From the IMG/VR virus record IMGVR_UViG_3300042387_000190, positions 1 to 20,802 of that record: 20,802 nucleotides of DNA; one strand, 5' to 3'. This document shows, piece by piece, positions 1 through 7,070 of this stretch (within the stretch, counting starts at the first letter, position 1; every line of letters begins with the position of its first letter). The notes below the pieces were generated by a model. The model had not been told where the DNA came from. It worked only from the letters and a program-made list of their open reading frames with translations, and did not search any database. Both the position numbers and the translations under genes were made by a program. Source of the stretch: a virus.

Positions 1-57
1 ATCGTCTAATTCAGAAAGAGAGTAGTTATAGAACTGCGCCATAGTAAAATTACTCAT
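1..57 (-). CDS. Unidentified protein, N-terminal fragment cut by window edge
   Basis: An open frame reads leftward off the window from an ATG at 57-55 and begins MSNFTMAQFYNYSLSELDD (19 codons visible). An in-frame ATG at 69-67 would add MNYY; neither start has a clear Shine-Dalgarno sequence, so the start is uncertain. The gene follows gp26 on the same strand about 30 bases after its stop, so it probably belongs to the same late cluster. In T4, gene 51 (baseplate hub assembly) is near gene 26, but the visible residues are too few to support that name. The frame is open to base 1. The fragment could also be a small unrelated protein. Confidence 0.5.
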   Translation of the reverse strand, partial: MSNFTMAQFYNYSLSELDD

Positions 58-89
58 ATAGTAATTCATCAAATTATCATTATTAATAG

Positions 90-809
90 CTATACGAAAA
101 AATCCGATAATCCTGATAATACAATAATTTCGGAGTATTTACACTTCTTACAAATAAAGGTGATCTCTTTAGTTAGTTTTGGTGAATTAACATAAAATTC
201 TAAAATATTTTTGAATACAGATAGATCTAAAGAATTGACGAATTCTGTTAATTCTTCTTCTGTGTAATCTTCATAAATTTTATCTGAATCCATTACAGAT
301 TCTATATCTTGAATAATTGCAGTGACAAGATAATTAACTTCTTTCGTTTTATTGTACATCTCTAGATATTTTGCTGAGTTAACATTAGGGTATCTCAATT
401 TAATAAAAATATCTTTTGAAATCTGTATTTCGTTCTTTATGGAGTTGTTGAAAGTTACTTCAACATCTTCTAAACTAATCTCAAATTCATTCATTGTCGC
501 ACAAACTACTTCGTCGACGATATTGTTACATTTAAACGAAACATTAGTTGTTTCACCAACAGATTTAGAACGAATCTTCAAGAATAGATATTCGATATCG
601 AAATAAGTCAGAGTCTTTGTCGATATTTGTGATAACGAGCAAGACTCGATTAAATCTGTAATACATCTAGTAAGATCTTCTACAGATTCTGATTCTTGCA
701 TCATCAGAAGAATCTTTTGTTCTCTTACAGTATATGGTCTGAATTTATATGTTTTTTTGTTAGAAGGTATTTTCACTTCATAAGTTGGATGTGATAATTT
801 GGGTAACAT
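90..809 (-). CDS. 26: Baseplate hub protein, T4 gp26-like
   Basis: This 239-residue protein matches the T4 gp26 family of baseplate hub proteins (T4 gp26 is 208 residues). Seen in the sequence: an N-terminal LPKLSHPTYEVKIPS segment, the YKFRPYTVREQKILLM stretch (residues 21-36), and the block DIEYLFLKIRSKSVGE (71-86), which are hallmarks of gp26 homologues in T4-like phages. Four cysteines stand in two pairs (C94/C103 and C220/C223), which may bind a metal. The C-terminal third is acidic and helical. The start ATG at 809 is set by an AAGGAT ribosome site that overlaps the stop codon of the upstream tail-tube gene, so the two are translationally linked. In T4 the protein is needed for assembly of the central hub. 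The assignment rests on motif recognition, without an alignment. Confidence 0.8.
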   Translation of the reverse strand: MLPKLSHPTYEVKIPSNKKTYKFRPYTVREQKILLMMQESESVEDLTRCITDLIESCSLSQISTKTLTYFDIEYLFLKIRSKSVGETTNVSFKCNNIVDEVVCATMNEFEISLEDVEVTFNNSIKNEIQISKDIFIKLRYPNVNSAKYLEMYNKTKEVNYLVTAIIQDIESVMDSDKIYEDYTEEELTEFVNSLDLSVFKNILEFYVNSPKLTKEITFICKKCKYSEIIVLSGLSDFFV

Positions 810-814
810 AATTT

Positions 815-820
815 ATCCTT
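815..820 (-). promoter_or_regulatory. Ribosome binding site of gp26 gene
   Basis: AAGGAT on the minus strand lies five bases before the gp26 ATG and overlaps the TAA stop (821-819) of the upstream gp54-like gene. It fixes the gp26 start and suggests translational coupling. Confidence 0.7.
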
Positions 821-1469
821 ATTTTTGTACTTTGTCTAAATGACTAAAAGAAATATTGCTCTTATTGGAAGAACCTACAATCTCTAAAGATTCGTATGAG
901 AAATTAACTGAGTATTTGAGCAGCTGGTCTACATCAGCCCAAGAAACTTGAATCATTTCTATTCTATTTGGAATGGCATTGACTAATTTAGCAGTGTATA
1001 TTTGGACGAGTTCGACAGTTTGTTCTGTTTTAGGAAGCGGTTTTGGTGTACCTGGTTCTACATCTCCCGCCAATCCCGAATCTACTTGTGATTTTGTAAT
1101 AGCTACTTCATTATACACATTTATCAAAATATCTTTAGCAACATCCTTGTAATATGCAACATTGTTTGTTTCGAAATCAGAAATTTTATGTAACCATTCT
1201 TCGAAAAAATACTTATCTCGCATATCTCCTGAGGCCAGGAAAGTCATCTGCACTTCATCGTTAGATCTTGCATTTGGAATCTTAACGATTGGTTGGCCAC
1301 CAAATAATTTGAAATCTGTTGTTAGAATCTGTATGCCAGGAATATTTACCGATTCGCATCTTAGAGCTAGATCTTTGAAATAAGGTCCTGGGATCTCAAC
1401 ATCAAATCTGTTTTGGTGAACTGTTCCGAGTTTTTCTATGTTGCTTTTGAATTCGTTTAATGATTTCAT
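819..1469 (-). CDS. Tail-tube-fold protein, probable gp54-like tube initiator
   Basis: This 216-residue protein has the pattern of T4-type tail-tube-fold proteins: NRFDVEIPG (20-28), LRCESVNIPG (36-45), a turn leading to the strand VQMTFLASGDM (73-83), FFEEWLHKI (88-96), and a C-terminal VSWADVDQLLKYSVNFSYES region (175-194) matching the final tube strands. It is longer than T4 gp19 (163) and shorter than T4 gp54 (320). A Pro/Gly/Lys-rich loop at about 127-150 is extra relative to a plain tube subunit. Its position beside gp26 and near gp48 argues for the gp54 role, which is to seed the tail tube on the baseplate. The main tube protein gp19 normally sits elsewhere in the genome with the sheath gene, but a gp19-like role cannot be excluded. 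A GATAAATA late-promoter motif lies seven bases upstream of the ATG. Confidence 0.75.
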   Translation of the reverse strand: MKSLNEFKSNIEKLGTVHQNRFDVEIPGPYFKDLALRCESVNIPGIQILTTDFKLFGGQPIVKIPNARSNDEVQMTFLASGDMRDKYFFEEWLHKISDFETNNVAYYKDVAKDILINVYNEVAITKSQVDSGLAGDVEPGTPKPLPKTEQTVELVQIYTAKLVNAIPNRIEMIQVSWADVDQLLKYSVNFSYESLEIVGSSNKSNISFSHLDKVQK

Positions 1470-1476
1470 TTATTAT

Positions 1477-1484
1477 TATTTATC
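1477..1484 (-). promoter_or_regulatory. Late promoter motif (GATAAATA) for leftward cluster
   Basis: GATAAATA on the minus strand matches the T4-type late -10 element (consensus TATAAATA, NATAAATA in relatives). Its last base is seven bases before the gp54-like ATG at 1469, so transcription starting about six bases downstream would give an almost leaderless mRNA. It shares base 1484 with the opposite motif at 1484-1491. Confidence 0.65.
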
Positions 1485-1491
1485 ATAAATA
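1484..1491 (+). promoter_or_regulatory. Late promoter motif (CATAAATA) for rightward cluster
   Basis: CATAAATA matches the T4-type late -10 element and ends five bases before the gp4 ATG at 1497. The expected transcription start, about six bases downstream, falls at or next to the start codon. There is no room for a Shine-Dalgarno sequence in such a transcript. Confidence 0.65.
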
Positions 1492-1496
1492 GAATT

Positions 1497-1934
1497 ATGG
1501 CATATTCGGGAAGATTCACACCTAAATCTCCAAACAAATACAAAGGAGATGTTACAAATATTATTTGGAGATCTACTTGGGAATTGAGATTCCTCAAATA
1601 TTTGGATACTAATCCAGCAATATTAGAATATGGATCTGAGGAAGTTGTTGTTCCTTTTATTTCTCCTCTAGATGGAAAGAGACACAGATATTTCGTAGAT
1701 TTCTACTTCAAAGTTAAAACTAAAGAAGGATTAACAAAGAAATATCTTGTGGAAGTTAAACCATATTCGCAAACAATAGAACCAAAAAGACCGAAAAGAA
1801 TTACAGAATCTTATATGTCAAGTGTTTACACTTATTTGGTTAATCAAGCAAAGTGGAAATCTGCTAAAGAATTCGCTAAGAATAGTGGGATGGAGTTTAT
1901 TGTATTGACAGAGAAGGAATTATTTAATAAATAA
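1497..1934 (+). CDS. 4: Head completion nuclease-fold protein, T4 gp4-like
   Basis: This 145-residue protein matches T4 gp4 (150 residues), the head completion protein that acts on filled heads before tail joining. Diagnostic segments are FTPKSPNKYKGD (7-18), IIWRSTWELRFLKYLD (22-37), YGSEEVVVPF (45-54), RYFVDFYFKVK (64-74), KYLVEVKP (82-89) and YTYLVNQAKWKSAKEF (111-126). The acidic and lysine residues E29, D68, E86 and K88 are arranged as in a PD-(D/E)XK-type nuclease core, with Q117 conserved further on. The length is normal and no key residue is missing. The gene opens the rightward cluster, directly after the divergent promoter, and lies between two tail-tube-junction genes (gp54-like and gp48). 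Nuclease activity is inferred from family knowledge. The start is the first ATG after the promoter motif. Confidence 0.9.
   Translation: MAYSGRFTPKSPNKYKGDVTNIIWRSTWELRFLKYLDTNPAILEYGSEEVVVPFISPLDGKRHRYFVDFYFKVKTKEGLTKKYLVEVKPYSQTIEPKRPKRITESYMSSVYTYLVNQAKWKSAKEFAKNSGMEFIVLTEKELFNK
1926..1933 (+). promoter_or_regulatory. Late promoter motif (AATAAATA) before gp48
   Basis: AATAAATA overlaps the last two codons and the stop of gp4 and ends seven bases before the gp48 ATG at 1941. The spacing resembles that at gp4 and gp25. It could be chance in AT-rich DNA, since the gp4 C-terminus Asn-Lys-stop spells part of it. Confidence 0.45.
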
Positions 1935-1940
1935 GAATAT

Positions 1941-2813
1941 ATGGCACAAACCTTAACCTTCCCTGAAGATCTAAGAAACGATTCCAACAGATATGGCAAT
2001 AATAGATTATGTATTAATATCTACAAAAATAATATGGTGGTTGATGACAATATAACTTCAACAGTATTTGATGCTGCAGGAAATGTAGTTAGTGATATTG
2101 CAGTTCCTAAACAGAGTTTAGCTGCTAATAGAAGTAATAAACTTTATTCTGATGTAGAATACACAATTTTTCTACCAACACCACTTTCATTAAATACAAA
2201 TTATGCTGTAAATTATACCGATGTTTCAGTGACAGATTTAGGTGCTTCTATTGTGTCGTCAGCAGCTTCTGGTGCTGCTAATATTGCTGGTGGGATCTTA
2301 GGAAAGAGGAATCCATTAGTAGGCGCAGCCGTAGCAGGATTACCGAAATTTTTATCTTCTCTACCAATTAAAGAAGCTGCTACATTTGGTGGTTTAGAAA
2401 CAGGATTGGCAATTAATCCTCACCAAGAATTGTTATTAAATGGTGTTAAGTTCAGAGAATTCAAATTCGTTTACAACCTTATTGCTAAGAGTAAACCTGA
2501 ATCTGATATTATTAAAGATATAATAAAAGCACTTAAAATTTCAATGCATCCAGAATTAGCAGTTAGTTCTCTCTTATTCAAATATCCTTCTGAATTCGAA
2601 TTATTGTTTTACACAACAGATAGTAAAGAAAATCCATATCTGTTTAAAACGAAAAGATGCATTCTTAAGAATCTAGATGTTTCATATGGTAAGAATTTTG
2701 TGACGTTCAAAGACACTAATGCACCAGTAGAAATCGAATTGTCGATGAATTTCCAAGAAACAGAAATTTTAACTAGAGAAACAATAGAAAGTCAAGAAGG
2801 AACAACATACTAA
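1941..2813 (+). CDS. 48: Baseplate tail-tube cap protein, T4 gp48-like
   Basis: This 290-residue protein matches T4 gp48 (364 residues), which sits on the gp27-gp5 hub and connects it to the tail tube through the gp54 layer. The best signature is in the C-terminal half: LAINPHQELLLNGVKFREF (156-174), followed by FVYNLIAKSKPESDIIK (176-192) and a MHPE segment (202-205), then LLFKYPSEFELLFY (211-224) and a strand-rich end that resembles a tube domain. The N-terminal 90 residues look beta-rich. Residues 100-150 are unusually rich in Ala, Gly and Ser and may form a flexible or helical insert. The start is six bases after the gp4 stop, with no Shine-Dalgarno sequence but an AATAAATA motif just upstream. 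The neighbouring gp53, gp27 and gp5 genes support the role. Confidence 0.82.
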   Translation: MAQTLTFPEDLRNDSNRYGNNRLCINIYKNNMVVDDNITSTVFDAAGNVVSDIAVPKQSLAANRSNKLYSDVEYTIFLPTPLSLNTNYAVNYTDVSVTDLGASIVSSAASGAANIAGGILGKRNPLVGAAVAGLPKFLSSLPIKEAATFGGLETGLAINPHQELLLNGVKFREFKFVYNLIAKSKPESDIIKDIIKALKISMHPELAVSSLLFKYPSEFELLFYTTDSKENPYLFKTKRCILKNLDVSYGKNFVTFKDTNAPVEIELSMNFQETEILTRETIESQEGTTY

Positions 2814-2814
2814 T

Positions 2815-3420
2815 ATGTCATATTTTTCGTCTTTTCCATATGTGTTGTATCCTAACTTCTTAGATGAATCTGGAAATATCAACATCATTTTAAAGAATAT
2901 CACAACAAGAATAGTTAGAAAAGAATCGCTTATCGACGATAAAAGTATTTTCTACAAATATTTCATTAGAGAAGGACAGACAATAGAATCTATATCTAAT
3001 GAATTATATGGAACACCAATCTATTATTGGACTATAATGTTGATTAACAATAGATTAGATAGATTCTACGATTTTCCGCTTGACTATGGAGTATTCGAAG
3101 ATTATATTGTAGACAAATATGGATCAATTTCAGGAGCCGAATTGGCTAAAAAATATTTCATAAGAGAATCTTTCGAAAGATTCTCAGAAGATCCCGTGAA
3201 AGATAAAGAATACTTCTTAGAAGTTCCTTTAGTAAATTTTCTTTATCTTAATGCAGATAATCAAACTCCAAGACCTTTTACTGAGAATGGAAGAACAATG
3301 AAATACGAAAAGAGTGCTTATGAAATGGAATTTGAAACGAACGAAGAGAAAAGAAATATCTTAGTTTGTGATAGCAGATATATTGGCCTTTTTGTAGAAA
3401 CATTTAACTCATTAATTTAA
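2815..3420 (+). CDS. 53: Baseplate wedge protein, T4 gp53-like
   Basis: This 201-residue protein matches T4 gp53 (196 residues), a wedge subunit that clamps neighbouring wedges to the hub. The start MSYFSSFPYVLYPN is typical. Residues 47-82 (YKYFIREGQTIESISNELYG, then a PIYYWTIMLINN stretch) form a LysM-like module as described in the gp53 family. The C-terminal part is charged and ends with a short beta-rich tail. The ATG follows the gp48 stop after a single base (TAATATG), so translation is probably coupled; no separate Shine-Dalgarno sequence is seen. Length and position between gp48 and gp27 agree with this assignment. Confidence 0.88.
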   Translation: MSYFSSFPYVLYPNFLDESGNINIILKNITTRIVRKESLIDDKSIFYKYFIREGQTIESISNELYGTPIYYWTIMLINNRLDRFYDFPLDYGVFEDYIVDKYGSISGAELAKKYFIRESFERFSEDPVKDKEYFLEVPLVNFLYLNADNQTPRPFTENGRTMKYEKSAYEMEFETNEEKRNILVCDSRYIGLFVETFNSLI

Positions 3421-3425
3421 CAGAT

Positions 3426-4787
3426 ATGACACAAGCAGGAAATTATACAATAGAAAAATTAATTCTTGTAGGACAGAGATCATCTGTAAATCTATCTGCT
3501 ATTTTTACTGAGATTAATATATTCGAATCTATATATTCACCAACATTAACTGGTTGGGTATCTGTTGATGATTCTTTAAACTTGATATCCGGACCTAATT
3601 CTCTACCGATTATGGGTAATGAATTTATTATTATCCAAGTTTCTGTGGCGGATCACGTTTCACAACAACCTTTAAGTGTTAATAAAGATCCAAACAGACA
3701 GAAAAATAAAAAGTTTATCTTTGCTGGAAGAGTTATTGATATTAAAAATAGAACAATGATTAACGAGAGATCTCAATCATATGAGATTCATTTCGCTTCA
3801 GAAGAATTTGTTCTAGATAGAAATATTAGAATATCCAAATCATACAAAAATCTAACAGCATCTTCAATTGTAGAAAAGATATTCTCTGAATTCGGAACAG
3901 AAACAACATATGAATTCGAGAAAACAGTTGGAATTACAAATGTAATTATACCTAACTGGTCTCCATTAAAAACAATTAATTGGTTAACTTCAAGAGCATT
4001 ATCCGAATCATACAATAACCCAACTTTCTTTTTCTTCCAAACTCTCTATAACGATGGTCCTACATCACCAGATAGAATTAATTACACATTATCTTCTTTC
4101 AATGATTCGTTTAGTAACAAATTTTGGTTTCTATCTTTAGATGATATGCTTGCATATGATGCAAGAAAGATAATCTATTTCAGACCAGGAAATATAAACA
4201 TACAATCAGAAAGTTCTAATTATGAATATGCAAATGCATATAATTATGAAGTTGTAAATTCTTTCAACACATTAACGAATAATGCCAACGGACTATACAA
4301 TAATACACTCATAACACACGATATTACTAATAAAACTTGGAAAAAGTCTGTATTCAATTACGATGATAAATTTCCTCAATTGAAACATCTTGAGGGAAAC
4401 AAAATGTTTCCTGGGTTACCAGATTCGAAAGGTAATCGTTTTAATTCGAAAGAATATAAAGAATCATTAATAATATACAATCCAACAGGAACTCCAGAGA
4501 ATCCTAATTTTACAGAAAGAATATCATCAATCAGAACTCACAGATTAGCTTCATTAGATCTATTCAGAATTAGAATAACCTTACCTGGCGATTGTACATT
4601 AGAATCTGGGGATATAGTTTATTTTGATCTTCCTTCTCCAGAACCAGGTGGTGAATCTAAATTCGATGAATATTATAGAGGAAATTTGTTAATCACACAT
4701 ATAAGACACACTATAACAAAGATTCAATATAATATCACAATAGAATGTTGTAAAGAAACTATTAAAAAGGAGATCACAAATGATTAG
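3426..4787 (+). CDS. 27: Baseplate central hub protein, T4 gp27-like
   Basis: This 453-residue protein is assigned to the gp27 hub family (T4 gp27 is 391 residues), whose trimer forms the ring above the gp5 spike and widens the tail tube onto it. Features seen: an N-terminal strand-rich part with FESIYSPTLTGWVSVDD (33-49), a helical section ASSIVEKIFSEFGTE (145-159), IIPNWSPLKTINWLTSRA (174-191) as in tube-like hub domains, and the block YEVVNSFNTLTNNANGLYNN (274-293) followed by a DITNKTWKKS region, typical of the family in T4-like phages. The C-terminal beta-domain ends at an eight-base overlap with the next gene (ATG at 4780, stop at 4785-4787). The tight coupling to gp5 matches their physical partnership. 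Assignment is by motif and context. Confidence 0.8.
   Translation: MTQAGNYTIEKLILVGQRSSVNLSAIFTEINIFESIYSPTLTGWVSVDDSLNLISGPNSLPIMGNEFIIIQVSVADHVSQQPLSVNKDPNRQKNKKFIFAGRVIDIKNRTMINERSQSYEIHFASEEFVLDRNIRISKSYKNLTASSIVEKIFSEFGTETTYEFEKTVGITNVIIPNWSPLKTINWLTSRALSESYNNPTFFFFQTLYNDGPTSPDRINYTLSSFNDSFSNKFWFLSLDDMLAYDARKIIYFRPGNINIQSESSNYEYANAYNYEVVNSFNTLTNNANGLYNNTLITHDITNKTWKKSVFNYDDKFPQLKHLEGNKMFPGLPDSKGNRFNSKEYKESLIIYNPTGTPENPNFTERISSIRTHRLASLDLFRIRITLPGDCTLESGDIVYFDLPSPEPGGESKFDEYYRGNLLITHIRHTITKIQYNITIECCKETIKKEITND
4767..4774 (+). promoter_or_regulatory. Strong ribosome binding site for gp5 gene
   Basis: AAGGAGAT lies inside the end of the gp27 gene, five bases before the gp5 ATG at 4780. 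It is the closest to a textbook Shine-Dalgarno sequence in the window; most other starts here have weak ones or none. It fits high or hub-matched output of the spike protein. Confidence 0.75.
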
Positions 4788-6159
4788 CAATGGATTTATT
4801 GGTTACGATCGCTTTGTTTGGTTTCAAGGTGTTGTTGAAGATAGAATGGATCCTCTTAAACTGGGAAGATTGCGTGTAAGAATACTTGGTTTACATACAG
4901 AAGATAAGACGAAAATTCCTACTGAAGAATTACCTTGGGCTTTCCCAATTATGCCAATATCATCTGCTTCAATGAACGGAATAGGAGAGGCTCCTGTTGG
5001 TCCAGTTGAAGGAACATGGGTAATTGGATTTTTCAGAGATGGAGAGAGTTGTCAAGAACCTGTTGTATTTGGAACTATCGGTGGTATTCCACAAGAAAGA
5101 ACTAGATCTAATATTGGTTTCTCAGATCCATTTAATATTTATCCAGAAGAATCTTATTTAAGAGAACCGGATACTAATAGATTAGCAAGAGCTGAGAAGA
5201 TAGAAGAAACAGTAATCGAAGAGAGAAAGAAGACACTTGCAAATAATGGTCAGGATATACAAGTTGCCCTAGAAAGAATATCTAATGATGGTGGTCCTAG
5301 ATCAGAAGGTGATGATACTGCTTGGTTAGAACCAAATCCACCATACAAAGCAAAATATCCATTCAATAAAGTATTCCAGACCGAAGGTGGAATCATTAAG
5401 GAATGGGATGATACTAAAGATCATAGAAGAATTCATGAATATCATCCATGTGGAACTTTCTATGAAGTATATGAAGAAGAAGGAAAGGCCCATAAGATTA
5501 CTAAGATTAATGGAACTAATTACACGATTGTTTTAGATGATGATAATATTTTTGTAGAAGGATCTGTTAATATCACTACAAGAGGAAGAGTTAATATCTA
5601 TGCCGGAAATGATATTAATGTAGAAGCAAATTCTAAATTAACTATCCACGCAAAGAAAGATACGTCGATATTCTGTACAGAAAATATCAGTCTAAATGCA
5701 ACTAAAGATATCAATATATCTTCTGGTGGAAATATGACATTTAATTGCGCTGGAAGTATGAATACTACAGTTGGTCAAAATTTAACTACGACTACAGAAT
5801 TAGGAAGCATAAGTTTAGTTTCTAATCAATCTATGGGATTATCTTCTATCTTAAATATGAACATATCTTCATTGACGAATTGCTATTTGTATGGATTAGT
5901 TGAATCTAATATTTCTTCTGGTGTTCAGACAACAATTGACAGTTCGATTAATACAACTGTGCAATCTGATATATCTACATCTGTTGGATCTAAGATTGCT
6001 ACTAAAATAACTTCAGGTGGTGGTCCTTTAAATATCCAATCACTTACGAATATGATTAATCTCAAATCTCCAAAATGGATAAATGCAGAAGCACCGAAAG
6101 TCACTAGAAAGATACCAAAGTTTGCACCAATAGGCAAACCAACATTTGATATAACTTAG
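4780..6159 (+). CDS. 5: Baseplate central spike protein, T4 gp5-like, no lysozyme domain
   Basis: This 459-residue protein is a gp5/VgrG-type spike. Residues 9-105 form the OB-fold: RFVWFQGVVEDRMDPLKLGR (11-30), LRVRILGLHT (31-40), LPWAFPIMPISS (51-62), GTWVIGFFRDG (78-88) and PVVFGTIGGIP (94-104). Residues 106-195 are a charged, Pro-rich linker. From about 200 the protein turns into a triple-stranded beta-helix of short alternating repeats (INGTNYTIVLDDDN, then repeated NI-x-V/I patterns to about 430), ending in a KFAPIGKPTF tail. T4 gp5 (575 residues) has a lysozyme domain between the OB-fold and the helix; here that space is too short and shows no lysozyme motif. The protein should still puncture the outer membrane as a trimer below gp27. 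The start is set by the AAGGAGAT ribosome site. Confidence 0.88.
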   Translation: MISNGFIGYDRFVWFQGVVEDRMDPLKLGRLRVRILGLHTEDKTKIPTEELPWAFPIMPISSASMNGIGEAPVGPVEGTWVIGFFRDGESCQEPVVFGTIGGIPQERTRSNIGFSDPFNIYPEESYLREPDTNRLARAEKIEETVIEERKKTLANNGQDIQVALERISNDGGPRSEGDDTAWLEPNPPYKAKYPFNKVFQTEGGIIKEWDDTKDHRRIHEYHPCGTFYEVYEEEGKAHKITKINGTNYTIVLDDDNIFVEGSVNITTRGRVNIYAGNDINVEANSKLTIHAKKDTSIFCTENISLNATKDINISSGGNMTFNCAGSMNTTVGQNLTTTTELGSISLVSNQSMGLSSILNMNISSLTNCYLYGLVESNISSGVQTTIDSSINTTVQSDISTSVGSKIATKITSGGGPLNIQSLTNMINLKSPKWINAEAPKVTRKIPKFAPIGKPTFDIT

Positions 6160-6167
6160 AGAAATAC

Positions 6168-7058
6168 ATGGGATTACCAAAATTACCAACATATTCGTTT
6201 CCAATTAATAACGCCAAATTATTGAGAATCCTGGATGCTGCTGCACAGGCTCAAGAAATTGCAGCTTTAATTGCACCATTCATCAATAGACCAGTTTCAT
6301 GGAGATCGATTAGTTCGGCTGCATTTGGATCAATAGCAATTTTAAATCGCAATGATTTAATCTCTAATGAATTGTCTTCGGCTTTAAGAGATTCTATAAC
6401 ACAAGTAACACGAATTCAGAATACTACTAATACTTTACAGTCGTTAACAACTAATCTTAATACATCTAATTTTCAACAATCTTTATTTTCTATAGATAGT
6501 ATCACAGCAACTCTCACATCTCAATCTGCTGCATTAACTAGAACTTCGGATTATTGGGTAGAAGTTGTTGATTCGAATATCAACAACAGATTAATATCTA
6601 ACACACCACAAGAAGTTCAAGATTCGATCGATGATCTGAATCAATACATTGTTGGAAATGCTTCTTCTATTTCGAGTGCTTTGTCTTCGATGAATTCTTT
6701 GGCTTCTACACTGAGTTTTCTAGGAGTTGATGCTACTGGTGCTGTGACTAATGTTAATTCTGTTGTATCTATAGCTAATGATGTTGCGGCAGCTTCAGCT
6801 AATGTTGCCAATATAGCAAATAACATGGAAGCATCAGTAAATAATGTCAAAGCTATTGCAAATAATTTCAAGAAAATAAATAAGTTGTTTGATGAGAAGA
6901 GAAAAGGTGATAAGAAAATACCAACTATTCCTGCTGCCATAGATCCAAGAAATTCGCAATATTATACGATTTATAAATCAATTAACTCATCAATTGATCT
7001 CCTAAATACTGCATCGACTTCTTTAACATCTATTCCTAAAATACCGTTTCTCTCTTAA
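6168..7058 (+). CDS. Unassigned coiled-coil virion protein between gp5 and gp25
   Basis: This 296-residue protein is not recognised. It is rich in Ser, Asn, Ala, Thr and Ile, with few aromatic residues and no Cys. It has an N-terminal Pro-containing segment (MGLPKLPTYSFP), a helical Ala-rich part (23-37), and a clear seven-residue periodicity at about 195-243 (for example IANDVAA, ASANVAN, IANNMEA, SVNNVKA, IANNFKK), followed by a basic patch (KRKGDKK) and a C-terminal SINSSIDLLNTAS helix. The Asn-rich heptads resemble trimeric coiled coils of phage fibres. No PAAR motif is present, so it is not the T4 gp5.4-type tip. It sits eight bases after gp5 and upstream of gp25, so it is probably a hub or wedge structural component. 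The start ATG at 6168 lacks a clear Shine-Dalgarno sequence (TAGAGAAATAC precedes it). Confidence 0.75.
   Translation: MGLPKLPTYSFPINNAKLLRILDAAAQAQEIAALIAPFINRPVSWRSISSAAFGSIAILNRNDLISNELSSALRDSITQVTRIQNTTNTLQSLTTNLNTSNFQQSLFSIDSITATLTSQSAALTRTSDYWVEVVDSNINNRLISNTPQEVQDSIDDLNQYIVGNASSISSALSSMNSLASTLSFLGVDATGAVTNVNSVVSIANDVAAASANVANIANNMEASVNNVKAIANNFKKINKLFDEKRKGDKKIPTIPAAIDPRNSQYYTIYKSINSSIDLLNTASTSLTSIPKIPFLS
6750..6896 (+). repeat. Degenerate heptad (21-base) repeat in coiled-coil protein
   Basis: Seven consecutive seven-residue units (codons about 195-243) carry Ile/Ala at one position and Val/Met/Phe four residues later, with Asn between. Codons differ between units, so the repeat is kept at protein level and is not a recent DNA duplication. 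Confidence 0.7.
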
Positions 7059-7064
7059 TAAATA
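7057..7064 (+). promoter_or_regulatory. Late promoter motif (AATAAATA) before gp25
   Basis: AATAAATA begins inside the stop codon of the coiled-coil gene and ends six bases before the gp25 ATG at 7071. Spacing and the following ATGGC match the motifs before gp4 and gp48. No Shine-Dalgarno sequence is present. Confidence 0.5.
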
Positions 7065-7070
7065 ATCTAT

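Larger units (their letters stand above)
1477..1491. repeat. Perfect inverted repeat joining two divergent late promoters
   Basis: TATTTAT-C-ATAAATA is a 15-base perfect inverted repeat centred on C1484. Each arm is the core of a late-promoter element, one reading left into the gp54-like gene and one reading right into gp4. It occupies most of the 27-base divergent spacer (1470-1496). Confidence 0.8.

Noticed and set aside
352-606. Open frame on the plus strand opposite gp26
   Set aside because: It lies wholly inside the well-supported gp26 gene, has no recognisable family and no ribosome site; the same reasoning removes the other antisense frames in the window.
4780-6159. Tail lysozyme activity for the gp5-like protein
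   Set aside because: There is no space or motif for the lysozyme domain between the OB-fold and the beta-helix.
6168-7058. Tape-measure protein for the coiled-coil gene
   Set aside because: At 296 residues it is too short for a T4-sized tail (T4 gp29 is 590), and it is not placed next to tube or chaperone genes.
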